The notes under the pieces: model-generated
What the model was told of the DNA's origin: nothing
What the model saw: the letters and a program-made list of their open reading frames with translations, nothing else
Database searches by the model: none
Source: Sitta carolinensis
Lineage: Eukaryota; Chordata; Aves; Passeriformes; Sittidae
Assembly (NCBI GenBank): GCA_032173965.1
Contig: CM063283.1
Location: forward strand, 110,741,108 to 110,805,107
Reading direction: 5' to 3'
DNA: 64,000 nucleotides
In this document: positions 60,507-64,000 of the stretch, one piece after another
How positions within the stretch are numbered: the first letter of the stretch is position 1
How the letters are laid out: the number at the start of each line of letters is the position of its first letter
Translations under genes and position numbers: made by a program

Positions 60507-63500
60507 GTAGATTTGCTGCCAGGATATTGATATCTGTGTGTTTGAGTTTTGATAACAAATGCAGTAATGGTAAAATTTTCATTCTCATGTCACAAAATGA
60601 ATCCTCAGTCTCAAAAACAATTTGGGATTTCTGTCCAAATAGTCATCCATATCCATATTAACATGTTGAAGTAAAACACTGGGTATTTGGAAAGACTGTG
60701 GCATAGCTGGAATCAAAAGGTCCTTCACAGAATCAGTTCTTGTGAATTTAACATTGCTATAACATATTTGCAAAGAGGACAGTAGAAGCTAGTTTAAGCA
60801 GTGCAATGTACAGAATAAAAGCAGCCTTTTTTGGTTTGCTGTGAGCTGTGTACCTTTGTTTAGTGTTAATATTGTCTTTCTCAAAGCACCTATTGATCCA
60901 ATTGCCATGTACAGCTGAGAATCAAAGGGCAATTTCAGGGCTCTTCTTGCTCTGTCAATATTGTATTTAGTGATTATGAGAGGGGAGAGTCTTAACAATT
61001 AAGGAATAGCAAAGGTACTGACTTCTCAGACTGTGAGGCCACTTGGGTTCAAATGAGTCTCTGTGGGAATCAGTGGTGATTATTTGCTGCAGAAGTTCAT
61101 TTCCTTGGAGCCATCTTCAGTAGTCAGCAGTTGGGGTTGTACAGCTGGCATTTGCCAGCCTTGGGATTGCTCAAAGACAGATAGACCACAAAACTTCATT
61201 TTTGTAAAGGAATAATGAAGTGTTCAGAAATGCACTTTGAGTGCACATCTGCGTAGACAAGACACTGGAATTTGGTATGATGGAATAGTTAAATCTGGAT
61301 ATTCCTTATTTCAAAATGAATGTCTTCTGGGATAGATGTTGCAGTTCAGCAATAGCTACAGAGGTCATTTTGCTGTGCACTGAGGTCTTCTGCTGCAGGA
61401 TAAAATCCCTGCAAAATTGAATGCTGTTTCAGCCTTTAATGAAGTGAGTCCTACCCATGATTCTTGTTAATACCACAAAGTCAAAGGCAGGTGGTTTGGG
61501 TTTATGATTTCTTTTGGATGAGTTTTACTTAAAGCATGGATAGTTTACTAGGAGCAGTCGTATTGGTGTTTCTGCTCGAAGCTCTTCGTGTCTTTGCTCT
61601 TGTGCAGTGTGTGGCAGTTGTCTGACTGGGTTCTGTGAAATGCCAGGAAGGTGTATTTCAGTGGATTGTGCTCATGATGTTGTGAAGTCCTTTAGCTCTT
61701 CAGAATACATCAAGATGGAGTGATTTTTATTCCTGTTAATCACTTTTCTGGTGTTTTTCATTTGGTTGCTGTTCTGCTCTAGGCATCCTTGTGCAGAGTT
61801 TCTGAATTACTTTCTACATATTTATCTTCTGAAGGAGAAGAAAATTATTCACTGAAACAAACATGGAATAAATGCATTTCTGGTTGAACAGTGTCCTTTT
61901 CTGAGACTGTCATAAATCAACATTTTGCATTCCAAATTCTCTCTGCAGAGCTGTGTCACTGATTAGGGAATTGCTGTGCTTTCTGAACCTGAGCAAAACT
62001 TGAAGTGCTCATGTTATTCTTGGCTGATGTCTCCTTTGTCTGTCTTTTTGCAGTTCCATACTTGGGCACTGCTGTGTTCTTGTGCCTTGACCTTTTCCTG
62101 AAGATGGTGGTGTTGCATAGCACAGGGATTGCTGGGTGATGTGAGCTCTTAGGAGTGTTGCTTCCAGCCAGGTTATTTGCTTTTGCTGGCTCCATTTATT
62201 TTCCTGGCTCTTGCATGTACTATTTTGTTTTTCTTGCCTTCATATCTTTGTTCTAATGTTGCTTTTGATCTATTAAAAATTCTGGCATTTTTTCTGCTGG
62301 CTTTGCATGCTTATTGAGGGATCTAGACTTGGTATTACTGGGTTTTATGTCTTACTCAGTATTAGCACCCAAATGCAAATAAAATATATTAAAGATACAT
62401 TTCCATAAGACTAGGACGGTGTGGAAAAGACAGGGAGAATACAGGGATTAGGCAGGAAGATGCCTGAGGACATTTTGTGGGTGCACATGGTGGCAAAAGA
62501 GCTGATAGGCCTGGCAGTGAGTCATGTAAGAGATGGAATTTGACTAATTTGCTTAAGGATGATCAAAGTATTAAGAAATAAGAGACTTTTCCTGGGAGAT
62601 TCTGCCTATGGAATCAGCAGCAAGTGTCAGTCTTTTGCATATAGAGGTGAGAGAGACTCCAGAGCATAAATACCGTAAATACACACAGAAATCTCCCTGA
62701 GAAATTAAACTTGAACTTTACAAATCCTCACCTGTGTGTTCCATCAGCAGCAGTGCAAATCAGGCTAGTGGGTGTGATCAGGAGGCTCAGTAGGTAGTTG
62801 TACTGGTTGACACCATATTGTGTAAATTTTCAGATGAGTTTACATTTCTATTCTTTACAAACCCTCAACATGAAGCATTGAGGTGAATCCCAAAACCAGC
62901 AAGATGCTTAAAGTCTTGATGACAATACATGATTGAAAGTCTTGTTCTGTTTAGTTGCTTTCAAAATTAACATAGAAAAGACTCCTTCTCATTTCCTCAT
63001 ACTTCATCCTGACAGCCAAACACAGTGGGAAGGCTTAGCTCAGGGAGGTGTTCTCTGCAGTGAATTTGAAAATATCATGTCTGTAAAATGGGCAGAGTAA
63101 GATCCTTCTGTTTCCTGACATTTTGCAGTCTGTGATTCTCTTTCTCTTAATACTTGAATTAGCATCATTTTTGTGGACTGGCCTTGGTCTTTCCCTGCAG
63201 CACTGTCTAATGCCACCCTACCTGGAGTTAGCTGGGAGCCCCCACCCACCCTGAGGCACAGACTGCAGGATCCCTGCCTTGATCTCCTTGTCTGTGCTGG
63301 CTCTAAACCGAGGAGTGCGGCAGCTTTGCTACTCCTGTGGCAGCTGATAGGAAGCCAGTGAGACCTAGAGTCCTGCCCAATTCCATGGTATTCTTCCAGC
63401 CAGCTTCCCATGTGACTGGAATAAAGTATTGCCAAGTGGAACTTGTGCTCTGGTTCTGTAGGGTTGATCTGTTCTCTCTTTATGCTTTGTGGCAAGAACC

Positions 63501-64000
63501 ACTTAGCAGCTCTCTTAAGTGATCATAGAATCATTGTGGCACAGGGTCGTTTGAGTTGGGAGGCATTCTGGAGTTGTGTTACCTCATTCCAACCCCACTG
63601 CTGTGGGCAGGGACAACTTTCACTAGATTAGGGTGCTCAGGACCTCAGGATGCACGGTGGTGCTTTGGCTTTCTTGCAGTGGGAGGCCCTCCAAACTTCA
63701 AACCTCAGGTCTGTGTTTTGGGGACTCTGTCTTGCTTTGCCGCTGCTGCTCAGGACTTTGCCAACAGAAAAGAGTTGGAAGAGACAACAATATTTATCCT
63801 AGATATCCAGCAAGTGTTCCATGTTGGCTAGAGGAGAAGCCTGTTTTGAAAAAAAAACAAGCCTCCCCTCCTGTAAGATAGTTCCTGTATCTTTTGGAAG
63901 GTGTCAGGGAAGGCTGGCCCCTGATGCTGAAATCCCTCTCTCTTGGAGAGACATGGAGCTGTTTGCTCAGCGGCAGATGGCTCCTCTCAGGCTTCTCTAG
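60507..64000 (+). other. HSF2BP intron 3 (partial)
   Basis: No further HSF2BP exon is seen to the right edge; the next expected exon would begin with residues like LALRQQL. One CR1 fragment lies at 63521-63645. Confidence 0.65.
63521..63645 (-). mobile_element. CR1 LINE 3' end fragment, antisense
   Basis: The plus strand reads GATCATAGAATCATTGTGG, then CCAACCCCACTGCTGTGGGC and GGGACAACTTTCACTAGATT, reverse complement of CR1. It shares the 3' end with the copy at 59836 but is a separate insertion. Confidence 0.87.

Overview
This window looks like vertebrate, almost certainly avian, nuclear DNA (a passerine is my best guess). It holds four antisense CR1 LINE 3' fragments, a solo ERVL-type LTR with TGTCCTGG...CCAGGACA termini, a class II endogenous retrovirus, and two split genes that are head-to-head neighbours on human chromosome 21, RRP1B and HSF2BP.

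Layout. (1) Positions 1-5638 are the 5' part of a minus-strand endogenous retrovirus. Read right to left it has a 550-bp LTR (5089-5638), a tRNA-Lys1,2-type primer binding site present as three tandem copies (5014-5088), a leader, an open 816-codon gag with a zinc knuckle (2102-4552), an A AAA AAC slip site exactly at the gag stop, and an open protease/reverse transcriptase frame that runs off the left edge. (2) Positions about 5727-28500 are roughly 22.7 kb of a 41-bp, GC-rich tandem satellite. It is organised in higher-order blocks of about 4.2 kb, and two of these carry a near-identical 0.62-kb non-satellite island. The array contains a poly-G run of about 104 bases, a stretch with inflated homopolymers, zones rich in single-base deletions, and a 100-N gap, so assembly there is unreliable. 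All the long open frames inside the array are by-products of the repeat. (3) Positions 28501-32716 are non-satellite intergenic/3'UTR sequence. (4) RRP1B lies on the minus strand, 52378 down to 32717. I could join 17 exons into a 2,292-nt frame of 763 codons plus stop, provided a 20-nt and a candidate 25-nt microexon are used together. (5) Positions 52379-53669 are a CpG-rich divergent promoter region holding a CR1 fragment and an 11-bp minisatellite. (6) HSF2BP starts on the plus strand at 53670. Its first three coding exons (97 codons of about 330) are in the window, and the gene continues past the right edge.

The host genes have unrelated roles. RRP1B is a nucleolar ribosome-biogenesis and PP1-targeting protein, and HSF2BP is a meiotic BRCA2-binding protein. 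They share only the divergent promoter, an arrangement known from human. The ERV and satellite on the left form a repeat-dense block beyond the 3' end of RRP1B.
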